Source of the DNA: Nesterenkonia lutea
Lineage (GTDB): Bacteria > Actinomycetota > Actinomycetes > Actinomycetales > Micrococcaceae
Direction: 5' to 3'
Assembly: GCF_014873955.1 (NCBI RefSeq)
Contig: NZ_JADBED010000001.1
Coordinates: 1,860,001 to 1,924,000 of the forward strand
DNA: 64,000 bases
Within the stretch, counting starts at the first letter, position 1. Each line of letters opens with the position of its first letter. The position numbers and the translations under genes are program-made. Shown in pieces: positions 42,044 to 50,781 of the stretch. The notes beneath the pieces are model-generated. The model saw only the letters and a list, made by a program, of their open reading frames with translations, ran no database searches and was not told where the DNA came from.

Positions 42044-43507
42044 GTGGTACTCATCTCCCTAGTCGCCACCCACACAGAGCTCGACCTCGAGACCGTGGGA
42101 ACACTCAGCTCAGGAGCGGCCAATCTGGCCGGTTCTGTTCACATGCCTGCCGTGACGCTGGCGACCTGCAACCGCATGGAGATCTACGCCGAGTCCACCG
42201 GCAGCTCCCATGACGCGGTGCAGAGCACTCGCGAGGAGCTGCTCGACGCCGTCGCCGAGTCCTCCGGACTGGACCGAGAACTGGTCGGCCGCTCCTTCCG
42301 CACCCTGGTGGAGGACGACGCCGTCTCTCATCTCTTCGAGGTGGGGGCTGGTCTGGACTCCGCGGTCATCGGGGAGCGTGAGATCGCAGGTCAGGTGCGC
42401 AAGTCCCTGACCGACGCCCAGCATGCCGGAACGATCTCCGGGAACCTGACCAAGCTCTTCGAGACCGCCTCGCGCACGGCGAAGGACGTGGGCACGCGCA
42501 CCGCGCTGGGTTCCCGCGGGCGCTCCATCGTCTCGGTCGCTCTGGACATCGCCGGGGACATGCGCGGGGACGGAACAGTCTTCTACCCCGGTGCCTCCGT
42601 GGTGCTGATCGGCACCGGCGCGTACTCGGGCACCTCGCTGGCCCAGCTGGTCGAGCGCGGCGTCACCGACATCGGCGTCTTCTCCGGCTCCGGCCGCGCC
42701 GAGGAGTTCGTCTCCGAGCGCGCCGGCGGTGCCCGGGCGCTGCAGATGCAGGAGCTCCCCGGCGCCTTCCGTGAGGCCGATGTCATCATCGGCTGCTCCG
42801 GAGGCAATCGACGGATCAGCGCCAAAGAGGTGAAGAACCTGGCCGGACTGGCCGGGGATGCGCCGCGGCAGAAGCCGCTGACCGTGATCGACCTGGCGCT
42901 CTCCCATGACTTTGACCCCGATGTGGCCGATGTCGACGGCGTGGAGCTGATCACCCTGGAGTCGGTGAAGATGGCCGCCCCCGGGGAGACCGAGGACTCG
43001 GTGGAGGAGGCCCGCGACGTCGTGCGCTCCGCTGTGGAGACGTACCTCACCGAGCGTCGCGAGCGCACCGCCGATGACGCGATCGTGGCGCTGCGCCGCC
43101 ACACCCAGTCGCTCCTGGATGAGGAGATGGACAAGGTGCGCAGGCAGCACGGCTGCACCGGCGCGGCCGAGGAGGTCGAGTTCGCGGTGCGCAGGATCGT
43201 CCGGAAGATGCTGCACACCCCCACTGTCCGCGCCCGGGAGATGGCCGCCGAGGGTCGCACCGAGGACTATGTGCGCGCCCTGGAGGATCTGCACGGCATT
43301 CAGGTGCCGGTGCGAGAAGACCTCGCACGGGCCACCCCCGCCAAGCGCCGCCGCGCCGAGGACTTCTCTGCGGCCGAGCTCACCCAGATGGCCGGCTACC
43401 TGACCAATGTGCCTGCGGGCGGGTTCTGCCAGCATCACCGGCCCGGTGAGTTCGAGATCGAACGCATCGACGCCGTCCGCGACCTGCAGGTCCGCCGCGC
43501 CGGCTGA
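42044..43507 (+). CDS. hemA: Glutamyl-tRNA reductase
   Basis: HemA commits glutamyl-tRNA to the haem pathway by NADPH reduction to glutamate-1-semialdehyde. The catalytic Cys is in L-A-T-C-N-R-M-E-I-Y. The substrate-binding stretch GAGLDSAVIGEREIAGQVR, the NADPH-binding VVLIGTGAYSG and the C-terminal dimerisation helices are present. The GTG at 42044 (VVLISLVATH reads as the start) gives 487 aa; the frame upstream to 41945 is antisense to hemE. HemA is usually feedback-regulated by haem. It is convergent with the ABC transporter operon. Confidence 0.96.
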   Translation: MVLISLVATHTELDLETVGTLSSGAANLAGSVHMPAVTLATCNRMEIYAESTGSSHDAVQSTREELLDAVAESSGLDRELVGRSFRTLVEDDAVSHLFEVGAGLDSAVIGEREIAGQVRKSLTDAQHAGTISGNLTKLFETASRTAKDVGTRTALGSRGRSIVSVALDIAGDMRGDGTVFYPGASVVLIGTGAYSGTSLAQLVERGVTDIGVFSGSGRAEEFVSERAGGARALQMQELPGAFREADVIIGCSGGNRRISAKEVKNLAGLAGDAPRQKPLTVIDLALSHDFDPDVADVDGVELITLESVKMAAPGETEDSVEEARDVVRSAVETYLTERRERTADDAIVALRRHTQSLLDEEMDKVRRQHGCTGAAEEVEFAVRRIVRKMLHTPTVRAREMAAEGRTEDYVRALEDLHGIQVPVREDLARATPAKRRRAEDFSAAELTQMAGYLTNVPAGGFCQHHRPGEFEIERIDAVRDLQVRRAG

Positions 43508-43527
43508 GCGCCCCCTTCTTCAGAGCC

Positions 43528-43590
43528 GATCGCAGGCCCGTGGTCTCCTCGTCGAGCTCGAGCCCGTCGATTCACCACAGACCTGCGATC
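43528..43590. terminator. Bidirectional terminator between hemA and the osmoprotectant operon
   Basis: A 17-bp inverted repeat (GATCGCAGG...GTGGT at 43528-43544 against 43574-43590) has two mismatches and a 29-base loop. It sits between two convergent genes. Confidence 0.6.
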
Positions 43591-43611
43591 TTCGCCAGGT
43601 GAAGCGAGAGG

Positions 43612-44520
43612 TCAGCCCAGGCCCTGCTCGCTGAGCCAGTCGGAGGCCACGTCGGCCGGGTCGGCCTGCTCGTCCACGCTCTGGCTGTTCAGCGCGATGA
43701 GCTCCTCAGTGGTCAGCGCCGCATTGACCTCGTTGATCAGCGCCGCGGCGTCCTCGTCCACCCGGTCAGAGACCACGGGGATGACGTTCTGCGGCAGCAC
43801 CAGATCCTCGGGATCCTCCAGCACCACCAGGTCATCAGACTCCAGGACCGGATCCGCGCTGTAGATGTCGGCGACCTCCACATCGCCGTCCTGCAGGGCG
43901 TCCACGGTCAGTGCCCCGCCGCCGGCCTCCACCGGCACCAGCGTGATCTCCACGCCATAGACGTCCTGCAGACCTTCGGGTCCATAGGGGCGTGTCTCGA
44001 ACTCCGAGTTCGCCGCGATCTGCAGGTCCTCCAGTCCGGCGAGGTCCCCCACCTCGGTCAGGTCGTTCTCCTCGGCGAACTCTGCGGTGACCACGAAGCT
44101 GTCCTGATCGGTGGCCTCGGCGGCGTCCAGAGCGCGCAGACCCTCGGGGAGGACATCTTCCAGCTCCGCCGTGATCTCCTCCAGGGTGGCCGCCTCGGAG
44201 GACTCCTCGTAGTACTGCAGGAAGTTGCCCGCGTACTCGGGGAAGATGTCGATGGCCCCGGATTCCAGCTCCGAGACGTAGACCTCGCGCTGGCCGATGT
44301 CGAACTGCCGGTCCACCTCGATGTCTTCGGACTCGAGCACCTGGGCGTAGAGCTCGGCGATGATCGTGTTGGAGTAGTACTGCTGAGAGCCGATGACCAG
44401 GGCCTCGCCCTGAGCCTCCGCGCCGTCGGTGTCCTCGGCGAGGGGATCGCTGTCACCTCCGCAGCTGGTCAGTGCCAGCGCGGCGATCGTTCCGGTGACC
44501 CCGAGTCCTGTGGTCCGCAT
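43612..44520 (-). CDS. Osmoprotectant (glycine betaine/choline/carnitine) ABC transporter, substrate-binding lipoprotein
   Basis: This 302-aa OpuAC/OsmX-type binding protein has a lipoprotein signal peptide with lipobox L-T-S-C (Cys20), followed by an acidic linker. The mature start (LVIGSQQYYSNTIIAELYAQVLE) and FPEYAGNFLQYY match quaternary-amine binders. The exact ligand is unclear because the aromatic cage cannot be assigned confidently by eye. It is the last gene of the operon, 98 bases after the second permease. No cognate regulator is adjacent. Confidence 0.93.
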   Translation of the reverse strand: MRTTGLGVTGTIAALALTSCGGDSDPLAEDTDGAEAQGEALVIGSQQYYSNTIIAELYAQVLESEDIEVDRQFDIGQREVYVSELESGAIDIFPEYAGNFLQYYEESSEAATLEEITAELEDVLPEGLRALDAAEATDQDSFVVTAEFAEENDLTEVGDLAGLEDLQIAANSEFETRPYGPEGLQDVYGVEITLVPVEAGGGALTVDALQDGDVEVADIYSADPVLESDDLVVLEDPEDLVLPQNVIPVVSDRVDEDAAALINEVNAALTTEELIALNSQSVDEQADPADVASDWLSEQGLG

Positions 44521-44618
44521 ATGTCATCCTCTTTCTCTGTGCAGCTCCCGCGTCAGCGACAGCTGATCCTCAGGGACATCATAGGAAACTCTCGGCGCCG
44601 GCCGCGGCGATGTCGAGT

Positions 44619-45389
44619 TCAGCGCGCAGTTGTGACGGGATGCGACGCGTCAGACGCCGTGCGTGATGCACGGGGTGAGCCCTCGCGCGCCGCACGGGAC
44701 GATCCCCGGCCGGGGGCGCGCTGCGGTCCGGCGAGGCCGGGGATCCTGCGGAGCAGACGCTGCCCGGTGCCGAAGGCGGCGTCCGCCAGGATGGCCAGCA
44801 GGATCACCACGATCGATGTCCCGAGCATCATGGGGTAGTCGTAGGTGCGCAGTCCCAGGAACAGCGGTCTTCCCAGTCCCCCGGCGCCCACGTAGGCCGC
44901 CAGTGTGGCGGTGGCGATGACCTGCAGGGCCGCCAGCCGCAGTCCGCTGAGGATCAGCGGCAGACCGAGTGGAATCTCCACCCGGGTGAGGACCTGCCAG
45001 CCGTTCATCCCCTGCGCGCGGGCGGCGTCGACGGTGGCCGGGTTCACCGATTCCACCCCGGCATAGGCACCTGCCAGCACCGAGGGTGCGGCCAGGATCA
45101 CCAGGGCGACCATGGGCGCCGTCAGGCCGATCCCGGTGAACAGCGCCACCAGCGTGAGCAGGCCCAGGGTGGGCAGAGCACGTGCGGCGCCGGTGGCGAC
45201 GACGGCGACTCCCCTGCCCCGGCCGGTGTGACCGATCAGCAGGCCCAGCGGCAGCGCGAGCACTGCGGAGATCCCCAGCGCGATCAGCGTGTACCCGAGG
45301 TGCTCGAGGGAACGCACCCAGAGCCCGCCCGAGCCGGCCCAGGCTTCGGCGGTGAGCAGCCAGCGCAGTGCCTCGACGATGTTGGTCAT
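44619..45389 (-). CDS. Osmoprotectant ABC transporter permease (second)
   Basis: This 256-aa BPD_transp_1 permease has about six membrane helices. The EAA-like loop region reads GMNGWQVLTRVEIPLGLPLILSGLRLAALQ, typical for the OpuC/OsmY family. It probably pairs with the other permease as a heterodimer. The ATG overlaps the previous stop (ATGA at 45389-45386). The C-terminal ~45 residues are basic and Arg/Ser/Ala-rich. Confidence 0.93.
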   Translation of the reverse strand: MTNIVEALRWLLTAEAWAGSGGLWVRSLEHLGYTLIALGISAVLALPLGLLIGHTGRGRGVAVVATGAARALPTLGLLTLVALFTGIGLTAPMVALVILAAPSVLAGAYAGVESVNPATVDAARAQGMNGWQVLTRVEIPLGLPLILSGLRLAALQVIATATLAAYVGAGGLGRPLFLGLRTYDYPMMLGTSIVVILLAILADAAFGTGQRLLRRIPGLAGPQRAPGRGSSRAAREGSPRASRTASDASHPVTTAR

Positions 45390-46111
45390 GCCGCCGCCCC
45401 CTGGCGCTGGCTCTGGCTGTGACTGTCGCGCTGGCGCAGGCTCTGGCTCTGGCGCGGCCGCAGGCGATGGCGGCCGGGACGTGCGGTGTTCCAGGGCATG
45501 AGCATGCGGCCGGCGAGCACCAGCAGCAGGTCGCAGATCAGCGCCAGCACCACGGTCATCAGGATTCCGGCCACGATGGAGCCGATGATGCCCCGGGCGA
45601 AGCCGTCGGTGAACAGCGAGCCCAGTGAGCTGACGCCGAGGACCGCGCTGACCGAGACCAGACTGATGGAGCTCACACAGACCACGCGCACGCCGGCCAG
45701 CAGCGCCGGCCCTGCCAGCGGGAGCTCCACGGTGAAGAACCGGCCCATCCCGGAGAACCCGATGGCGGTGGCGGAGGTGCGCACATCATCGGTGACCGCG
45801 TCCAGCGCCTCGGCCGCGGAACGGACCATCAGCGCGAGTCCGAAGATGGACAGCGCGATCACCACGTTGAGCGGATCTCTGACCGAGGTGCCCACCACGG
45901 CGGGGAGCAGGATGAACAGCGGAAGCGAGGGCACTGCGTAGAGCAGTCCGGTGCCGGTGAGCAGGGGTTCGCGGAGGATGCGCACCCGGTTCGCGGCCCA
46001 GGCCACCGGGATGGAGACCACGAAGGCGATGACCACGGCGGGCAGGCTCAGCGCCAGGTGCACCAGAGTCAGCTCACCGATCGCGGCGAGATTGTCCAGG
46101 ATCCAGGTCAT
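45386..46111 (-). CDS. Osmoprotectant ABC transporter permease (first)
   Basis: This 241-aa permease of the same family has the EAA-like segment TSATAIGFSGMGRFFTVELPLAGPALLAGVRV. The last ~25 residues are an odd Arg/Gln/Ser series with alternating S-Q and R-Q, encoded by short CTGGCG/CTCTGG-type DNA repeats (about 45401-45463). This looks like recent repeat expansion in a tolerant tail. It is coupled to the ATPase gene upstream (ATGA at 46111-46108). Confidence 0.92.
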   Translation of the reverse strand: MTWILDNLAAIGELTLVHLALSLPAVVIAFVVSIPVAWAANRVRILREPLLTGTGLLYAVPSLPLFILLPAVVGTSVRDPLNVVIALSIFGLALMVRSAAEALDAVTDDVRTSATAIGFSGMGRFFTVELPLAGPALLAGVRVVCVSSISLVSVSAVLGVSSLGSLFTDGFARGIIGSIVAGILMTVVLALICDLLLVLAGRMLMPWNTARPGRHRLRPRQSQSLRQRDSHSQSQRQGAAA

Positions 46112-46947
46112 GGCCGGTCAGCGCGCTCCGGCTCGGGCTCGACCACGCCCAGCGGCCGGCCCTGCGCATCGGAGATCAGCAGCCCGCCGTCCTCGGTCTG
46201 TGCGGCCTTGAGCGAGCGGCGGCCGGAGTCCAGTCCCAGGAACCGGGAGACGAACTCGTCCTGCTGGTTCTGCACCAGCTCCTCCGGGGTTCCGGACGCG
46301 GCGATCACTCCGCCGGCCTTGAGCACCACGATCTGGTCCCCCAGGGTCAGCGCCTCGTCGATGTCATGGGTGACGAAGATGATGGTCTTCTTCAGCTCCT
46401 CCTGGACCCTGGCGAGCTCGCGCTGCAGCTCGATCCGCACCAGCGGATCCACGGCTCCGAAGGGCTCGTCCATGAGCAGGATGTTCGGGTCAGCGGCCAG
46501 TCCTCGGGCCACGCCGACGCGCTGCTGCTGGCCGCCGGAGAGCTGGCCCGGATAGCGGGTCCCCAGGGCGGTGTCGAGTCCCACGATCTCCATCAGCTCA
46601 TAGCCGCGCCTGCGCGCCTCTGCGCGGGAGGCCCCGTTGAGGCGAGGCACGGTGGCGATGTTGTCGATGACGCGGCGGTGCGGCAGCAGCCCGGAATGCT
46701 GCATGACGTAGCCGATCCTGCGGCGCAGCGCCACAGGTTCGACCCCGGAGATGTCCTCCTCGTCGATCAGCACGCTGCCGGAGCTGGGCTCCACCATCCG
46801 ATTGACCATGCGCAGCAGCGTGGTCTTGCCACAGCCCGAGGAGCCCAGGAGCACTGCGGTGCTGTGCGAGGGCACCTTCAGGCTGAACTCCTCCACGGCG
46901 GCGGTGCCGTCCTGGTAGGTCTTGCCCACGTTGCGGAATTCGATCAC
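46108..46947 (-). CDS. Osmoprotectant ABC transporter ATP-binding protein
   Basis: This 279-aa ABC ATPase of the ProV/OpuCA group has Walker A GSSGCGKTT, signature Q-L-S-G-G-Q-Q-Q-R-V and Walker B I-L-L-M-D-E-P-F. The 40 residues after the ABC core are too short for a CBS pair, so ionic-strength sensing by CBS domains is not expected. It is the first transporter gene. Its ATG overlaps the stop of the DNA methyltransferase gene (46947-46944), an odd coupling. Confidence 0.94.
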   Translation of the reverse strand: MIEFRNVGKTYQDGTAAVEEFSLKVPSHSTAVLLGSSGCGKTTLLRMVNRMVEPSSGSVLIDEEDISGVEPVALRRRIGYVMQHSGLLPHRRVIDNIATVPRLNGASRAEARRRGYELMEIVGLDTALGTRYPGQLSGGQQQRVGVARGLAADPNILLMDEPFGAVDPLVRIELQRELARVQEELKKTIIFVTHDIDEALTLGDQIVVLKAGGVIAASGTPEELVQNQQDEFVSRFLGLDSGRRSLKAAQTEDGGLLISDAQGRPLGVVEPEPERADRP

Positions 46948-47849
46948 GAGGCCTCCATCAGTGCGCTGCGGTGGACCTGTGCGTGCTCGCCCAGACGGGT
47001 CTCCATCACATCAAGGGCCTGCGGGGAGGAGTCGATGCAGATGAAGCGGCGCCCGGTCTCCACGGCCACGGCACCCAGGGTCCCGGAGCCGGCGAAGAAG
47101 TCGAGCACCCAGTCCCCCGGGTTCGAGGAGGCCTGGACCATGCGGCGGACGAGCCCGACCGGCTTCTGGGTGGGGTAGCCGGTCTTCTCACGGCCGGTGG
47201 GCGAGACGATGGTGTGCCACCAGACGTCGGTGGGCAGCTTGCCCAGAGCGACCTTCTCGGCGGTGACCAGCCCGGGAGCCATATAGGGCTCGCGGTCCAC
47301 GGCCTCGGCGTTGAAGATGTAGCCGGATGGGTTCTTCACGTAGACCAGGATGGTGTCGTGCTTGGTGGGCCAGCGCTTCTTGGTGCGCCCGCCGTAGTCG
47401 TAGGCCCAGATGATCTCGTTGAGGAAGGACTCCCGCCCGAAGATGGCGTCGCAGAGGACCTTTGCGTAGTGGACCTCGCGGTAGTCCAGGTGCAGGTAGA
47501 GCGTGCCGTCTTCGGCCAGCAGCCGCCAGGCATGGAGCAGGCGGGGCTCGAGGAACTCCCAGTAGTCGGTGAAGGAGTCGTCGTATTCGGCCAGGGCACG
47601 GCGCACCGTGTCATAGCTGCGCCCGGCGAAGCCCACCCGGTTGCCCTCACCGTCGGGGCGCCGGGTGTTCGTGGTCTTGGTGGCCCGCTGGGCCCGCCCC
47701 GTGTTGAAGGGCGGGTCCAGGTAGATCACCGTGAAGGATTCGTCAGGAAGCTCCGGCAGGAGCTCGAGGTTCTCGCCCTCGAGCACCTGGGAGGGCCCGG
47801 CGGGGTCGAAGCCGCAGCTGTCCGCGGCAGCGATCTCCCCAGCGCTCAC
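46944..47849 (-). CDS. Site-specific DNA methyltransferase, beta-type (orphan)
   Basis: This 301-aa amino-methyltransferase has the catalytic motif D-P-P-F near residue 46. The SAM-binding motif FFAGSGTLGAVA follows near the C-terminus, the beta-class order (DPPY-type before FxGxG). N6-adenine or N4-cytosine methylation is expected, and the target site is unknown. The segment after D-P-P-F carries a basic loop (RAQRATKTTNTRR), perhaps the target-recognition part. No restriction enzyme gene is adjacent, so it looks like an orphan. It lies 11 bases after the DEAD-box helicase gene and overlaps the transporter ATPase gene. Confidence 0.9.
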   Translation of the reverse strand: MSAGEIAAADSCGFDPAGPSQVLEGENLELLPELPDESFTVIYLDPPFNTGRAQRATKTTNTRRPDGEGNRVGFAGRSYDTVRRALAEYDDSFTDYWEFLEPRLLHAWRLLAEDGTLYLHLDYREVHYAKVLCDAIFGRESFLNEIIWAYDYGGRTKKRWPTKHDTILVYVKNPSGYIFNAEAVDREPYMAPGLVTAEKVALGKLPTDVWWHTIVSPTGREKTGYPTQKPVGLVRRMVQASSNPGDWVLDFFAGSGTLGAVAVETGRRFICIDSSPQALDVMETRLGEHAQVHRSALMEAS

Positions 47850-47860
47850 AGAAGGTCCGG

Positions 47861-49666
47861 TCAGCTCTCGCTGGAGGCGTTCCCGCCGCCTGATCCGGAA
47901 CCACCGCGACGACGACGCCGACGCCTGGGCTGCGCGGCAGACTCTCCACCCTCGGACGACGCGGCTGCCGCGGGCTGTTGGACCTGGGACGCTGAATCTG
48001 AACCTTGTGCGCCCGAGTCCTCGCTGCGGGTGCGCCGACGGCTGCGGCTGCGCGGCGCCGAAGCCTCGGAGGAGGACCGGGAGTCCTTGGACGAGTCGTC
48101 GGCGCGGTCGCGCCCACGGCCACCATCGCGCCCGCCATCGCCGCCACCATCGCGCCCACCATCACGACCGCCATCGCGGCCACGGCCACCATCACCGGAG
48201 CGGCCACGGCCGCCCTCGCGGTCGCCGGAGCGCCCACGGCCAGCATCGCGACCGGCGTCGCGGCCTCCGCTGGACCGGCGCTTCTCCGGCCCGCCGAGAT
48301 CCTCGAGCTCCTCGGCGTCCAGGCCGGCCTTGGAACGCTTGTGCCGGGGCAGGCGTCCCTTGGTGCCCTTGGGAATGTCCAGGTCCTCGTAGAGGTGCGC
48401 GGAGGAGGAGTACGTCTCCACCGGCTCCGGGATGCCCAGGCCGAGAGCCTTGTCGATGAGCTTCCACTTGGGCATGTCCTCCCAGTCCACGAAGGTCACG
48501 GCGATGCCGGTCTTGCCGGCGCGGCCGGTGCGGCCCACACGGTGGAGATAGGCCTTCTCATCATCGGGAGCGGTGAGGTTGATGACGTGAGTGATGTCGG
48601 TGACGTCGATGCCGCGGGCAGCGACATCGGTGGCCACGAGGACATCGATCTTCTCGTTGCGGAAGGCGCGCAGGGCCTGCTCGCGGGCTCCCTGGCCGAG
48701 GTCGCCGTGGATGGCGCCGGCGGCGAAGCCGCGGGAGATCAGCTCGCCGGAGAGCCGGTCGGCCTGTCGCTTGGTCCGCGTGAAGACGATCGTGCGGCCG
48801 CGGCCCTCGGCCTGGAGCAGACGGGCGATGACCTCGTCCTTGTCCAGGTGGTGCGCGCGGTAGACGAGCTGCCGGATGTCCTTCTTCGTGATGCCCTCAT
48901 CCAGCGGGTCCGCCGCGGAGATGTGGGTGGGCTTGGTCATGTACCGGCGCGCCATGGCGACCACGGCGCCGGGCATGGTCGCGGAGAAGAGCATGGTCTG
49001 GCGACCGACCTCCGGGACGGCGGCCAGCAGGGTCTCCACGTCGGGGAGGAAGCCGAGATCGAGCATCTCGTCGGCCTCATCGAGGACCACGATGTTGACG
49101 TTCTTCAGCTTCAGGTGGCGCTGCCGGTGAAGGTCGATCAGGCGCCCGGGGGTGCCGACGACGATCTCCACGCCGCGGTCGAGCTCCTCGATCTGCGGCT
49201 CATAGGCGCGGCCGCCATAGATCGTGGCCACGCGGATGCCGCGGCGGGCGGCGGCGACCTTGATGTCGGCGGCCACCTGCACGGCGAGCTCTCGGGTTGG
49301 GGCGACGATCAGCGCCTGGGGCGCTCCGGGGGCCGGAAGGTCGTCATAGCCGGCGTCGTCGGGGCTGGTGACGCGCTGGATGGCAGGAATGCCGAAGCCC
49401 AGGGTCTTGCCGGTGCCCGTCTTGGCCTGGCCGATGATGTCATAGCCGCCCAGCGCGATCGGCAGGGTCTCGGCCTGGATCGGGAAGGGCGTGGTGATGC
49501 CCTTGTCGGCGAGCGCCGCCACAATCTCAGGGCGGACGTTGAAATCGGCGAAGGTCAGTGGGGAGGCTTCGACAGCCTCGACGAGCTCGGGATCAGCGGC
49601 GGAGATGGGGGCTTCAGTCTCAGCGGCTGAGGACTCGGTGGTCTGTTCAGTCATAGGTACTTTCAT
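47861..49666 (-). CDS. DEAD-box RNA helicase with RGG-like tail (RhlE type)
   Basis: This 601-aa protein has Q motif/FADFNVRPEIVAAL, Walker A AKTGTGKT, D-E-A-D, S-A-T and HRVGRTGRAGKTG. The C-terminal ~170 residues are an Arg/Gly/Asp-rich disordered tail (R-D-G-G-R-D-G-G repeats) that probably binds RNA. The likely role is ribosome assembly or mRNA turnover. The ATG at 49666 overlaps the DUF3107 stop (TAATG); an ATG at 49654 is the alternative. The order TetR-DUF3107-RhlE resembles M. tuberculosis Rv3208-Rv3208A-Rv3211. Confidence 0.95.
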   Translation of the reverse strand: MKVPMTEQTTESSAAETEAPISAADPELVEAVEASPLTFADFNVRPEIVAALADKGITTPFPIQAETLPIALGGYDIIGQAKTGTGKTLGFGIPAIQRVTSPDDAGYDDLPAPGAPQALIVAPTRELAVQVAADIKVAAARRGIRVATIYGGRAYEPQIEELDRGVEIVVGTPGRLIDLHRQRHLKLKNVNIVVLDEADEMLDLGFLPDVETLLAAVPEVGRQTMLFSATMPGAVVAMARRYMTKPTHISAADPLDEGITKKDIRQLVYRAHHLDKDEVIARLLQAEGRGRTIVFTRTKRQADRLSGELISRGFAAGAIHGDLGQGAREQALRAFRNEKIDVLVATDVAARGIDVTDITHVINLTAPDDEKAYLHRVGRTGRAGKTGIAVTFVDWEDMPKWKLIDKALGLGIPEPVETYSSSAHLYEDLDIPKGTKGRLPRHKRSKAGLDAEELEDLGGPEKRRSSGGRDAGRDAGRGRSGDREGGRGRSGDGGRGRDGGRDGGRDGGGDGGRDGGRGRDRADDSSKDSRSSSEASAPRSRSRRRTRSEDSGAQGSDSASQVQQPAAAASSEGGESAAQPRRRRRRRGGSGSGGGNASSES

Positions 49667-49899
49667 TAGGCGACTGCGGCTGCGAAGCCCACAGTCTGTT
49701 TGGTGTCGGAGCCGATCTCCACATAGCCGATGGAGGCGACCGGAACCACGATCTTCTTGCCGCGGCGGTCCTCCAGGCTCAGCAGTGGCTGCGCGCCTTC
49801 AATGGCGGCGGCGACGGCCTGTTCGATCTCTTCGGGCTTGGCCTCGGTCTCAATGACGATCTCGCGTGAGACGTGCTGAATTCCGATACGTACTTCCAT
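49666..49899 (-). CDS. DUF3107 small protein
   Basis: This 77-aa protein starts MEVRIGIQHVSREI and contains LSLEDRRGKKIVVPVASIGYVEIG, characteristic of DUF3107 (TB9.4 in M. tuberculosis). The ATG at 49899 has AAGGAG upstream with good spacing; a frame to 49932 without a ribosome site was not used. The fold is probably a small alpha/beta protein and the function is unknown. It is coupled to the DEAD-box helicase gene. Confidence 0.93.
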   Translation of the reverse strand: MEVRIGIQHVSREIVIETEAKPEEIEQAVAAAIEGAQPLLSLEDRRGKKIVVPVASIGYVEIGSDTKQTVGFAAAVA

Positions 49900-50006
49900 G
49901 CCAACTCCTTGAATCCGTGGGTCAACGCCCACCCGGGAGAGCCGCAGAGGTCCAGAGCTGGACGCCTGCTTCAGAAGTGGGCGGGTTTACCTGCCTTCGA
50001 TACTAC

Positions 50007-50657
50007 CTATTGTGCGCCTGCGGTGCTTTCAGGTTCCTTCGGGAAGCCCGAGATTCCGCGCCAAGCCAAACGTGCGGTCAGCTGGGAGGAGACCTCCTGA
50101 TCCGGACGCTCGGAGAGCCGGCTCCAGTGCCGTGCCGCGGAGAGGGCCATGCCGATCAGACCGTGGCCCAACATGGTGGCCTCGGCCATGGGCTGGCCGG
50201 TGTCGTCGGCGATGACCTCGGCGATCGCCCCGGCCATGGCATCGTGGAAGCGCTCGAGCCGGTCCTCCACCTCTTCGTCGTTGTCCATCCCGGAGCTGAA
50301 GACCAGCCGGTAGGCCTCGTCCTTGCGGGCGATGAACTCGTAGAAGGTGGCCATCGTGGCCTGGACCCGTTCCTTGTTGTCCGCACTGGTGGCCAGCGCC
50401 TGGGTCAGCTCATATTCGAGCTGGGCCAGGTGGGTGTCCAACAGGCCCAGGAACAGCTCATGCTTGCCGGGGAAGTGCTGGTAGAGCACGGGCTTGGAGA
50501 CCTGAGCGATCTCGGCGATGTCATCCATCGAGGCCCCGTGGTACCCCTTGGCCACAAAGACCTGCAGCGAGCAGTCGAGCAGCTGGGTGCGGCGCTGCTC
50601 GCGGGGAAGCCGCTTGGCACGGACGACTCCGGCGGGATCCCGCATGGATTCACTCAT
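50007..50657 (-). CDS. TetR family transcriptional regulator
   Basis: This 216-aa protein has the N-terminal HTH G-A-S-M-D-D-I-A-E-I-A-Q-V-S-K-P-V-L-Y (near residues 41-59). A ligand-binding helical domain follows. TetR regulators of this type precede DUF3107 genes in many actinobacteria. The start is supported by TAGACT-N6-ATG. Regulated genes and ligand are unknown; the downstream operon is a candidate. Confidence 0.95.
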   Translation of the reverse strand: MSESMRDPAGVVRAKRLPREQRRTQLLDCSLQVFVAKGYHGASMDDIAEIAQVSKPVLYQHFPGKHELFLGLLDTHLAQLEYELTQALATSADNKERVQATMATFYEFIARKDEAYRLVFSSGMDNDEEVEDRLERFHDAMAGAIAEVIADDTGQPMAEATMLGHGLIGMALSAARHWSRLSERPDQEVSSQLTARLAWRGISGFPKEPESTAGAQ

Positions 50658-50663
50658 GGGGCC

Positions 50664-50669
50664 AGTCTA
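50664..50669 (-). promoter_or_regulatory. -10 box for the TetR gene (leaderless layout)
   Basis: On the minus strand TAGACT is followed by six bases (GGCCCC) and the ATG at 50657. The same hexamer and spacing are seen for the aminopeptidase P and mrp genes. Confidence 0.6.
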
Positions 50670-50781
50670 CGGCGGGGATGTCCGCGGCCGGATGTGCCGG
50701 TGGGTTCTGGGGGTGGGCCTGCGGAATCTGGGGCGGGATGTGCCTGCGGGGCCTGCAACCGAGCCTGGGGGCCTGCGGGGC

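Noticed and set aside
46944..47849. A restriction-modification system
   Set aside because: No endonuclease or specificity gene lies beside the methyltransferase; the neighbours are an RNA helicase and a transporter.
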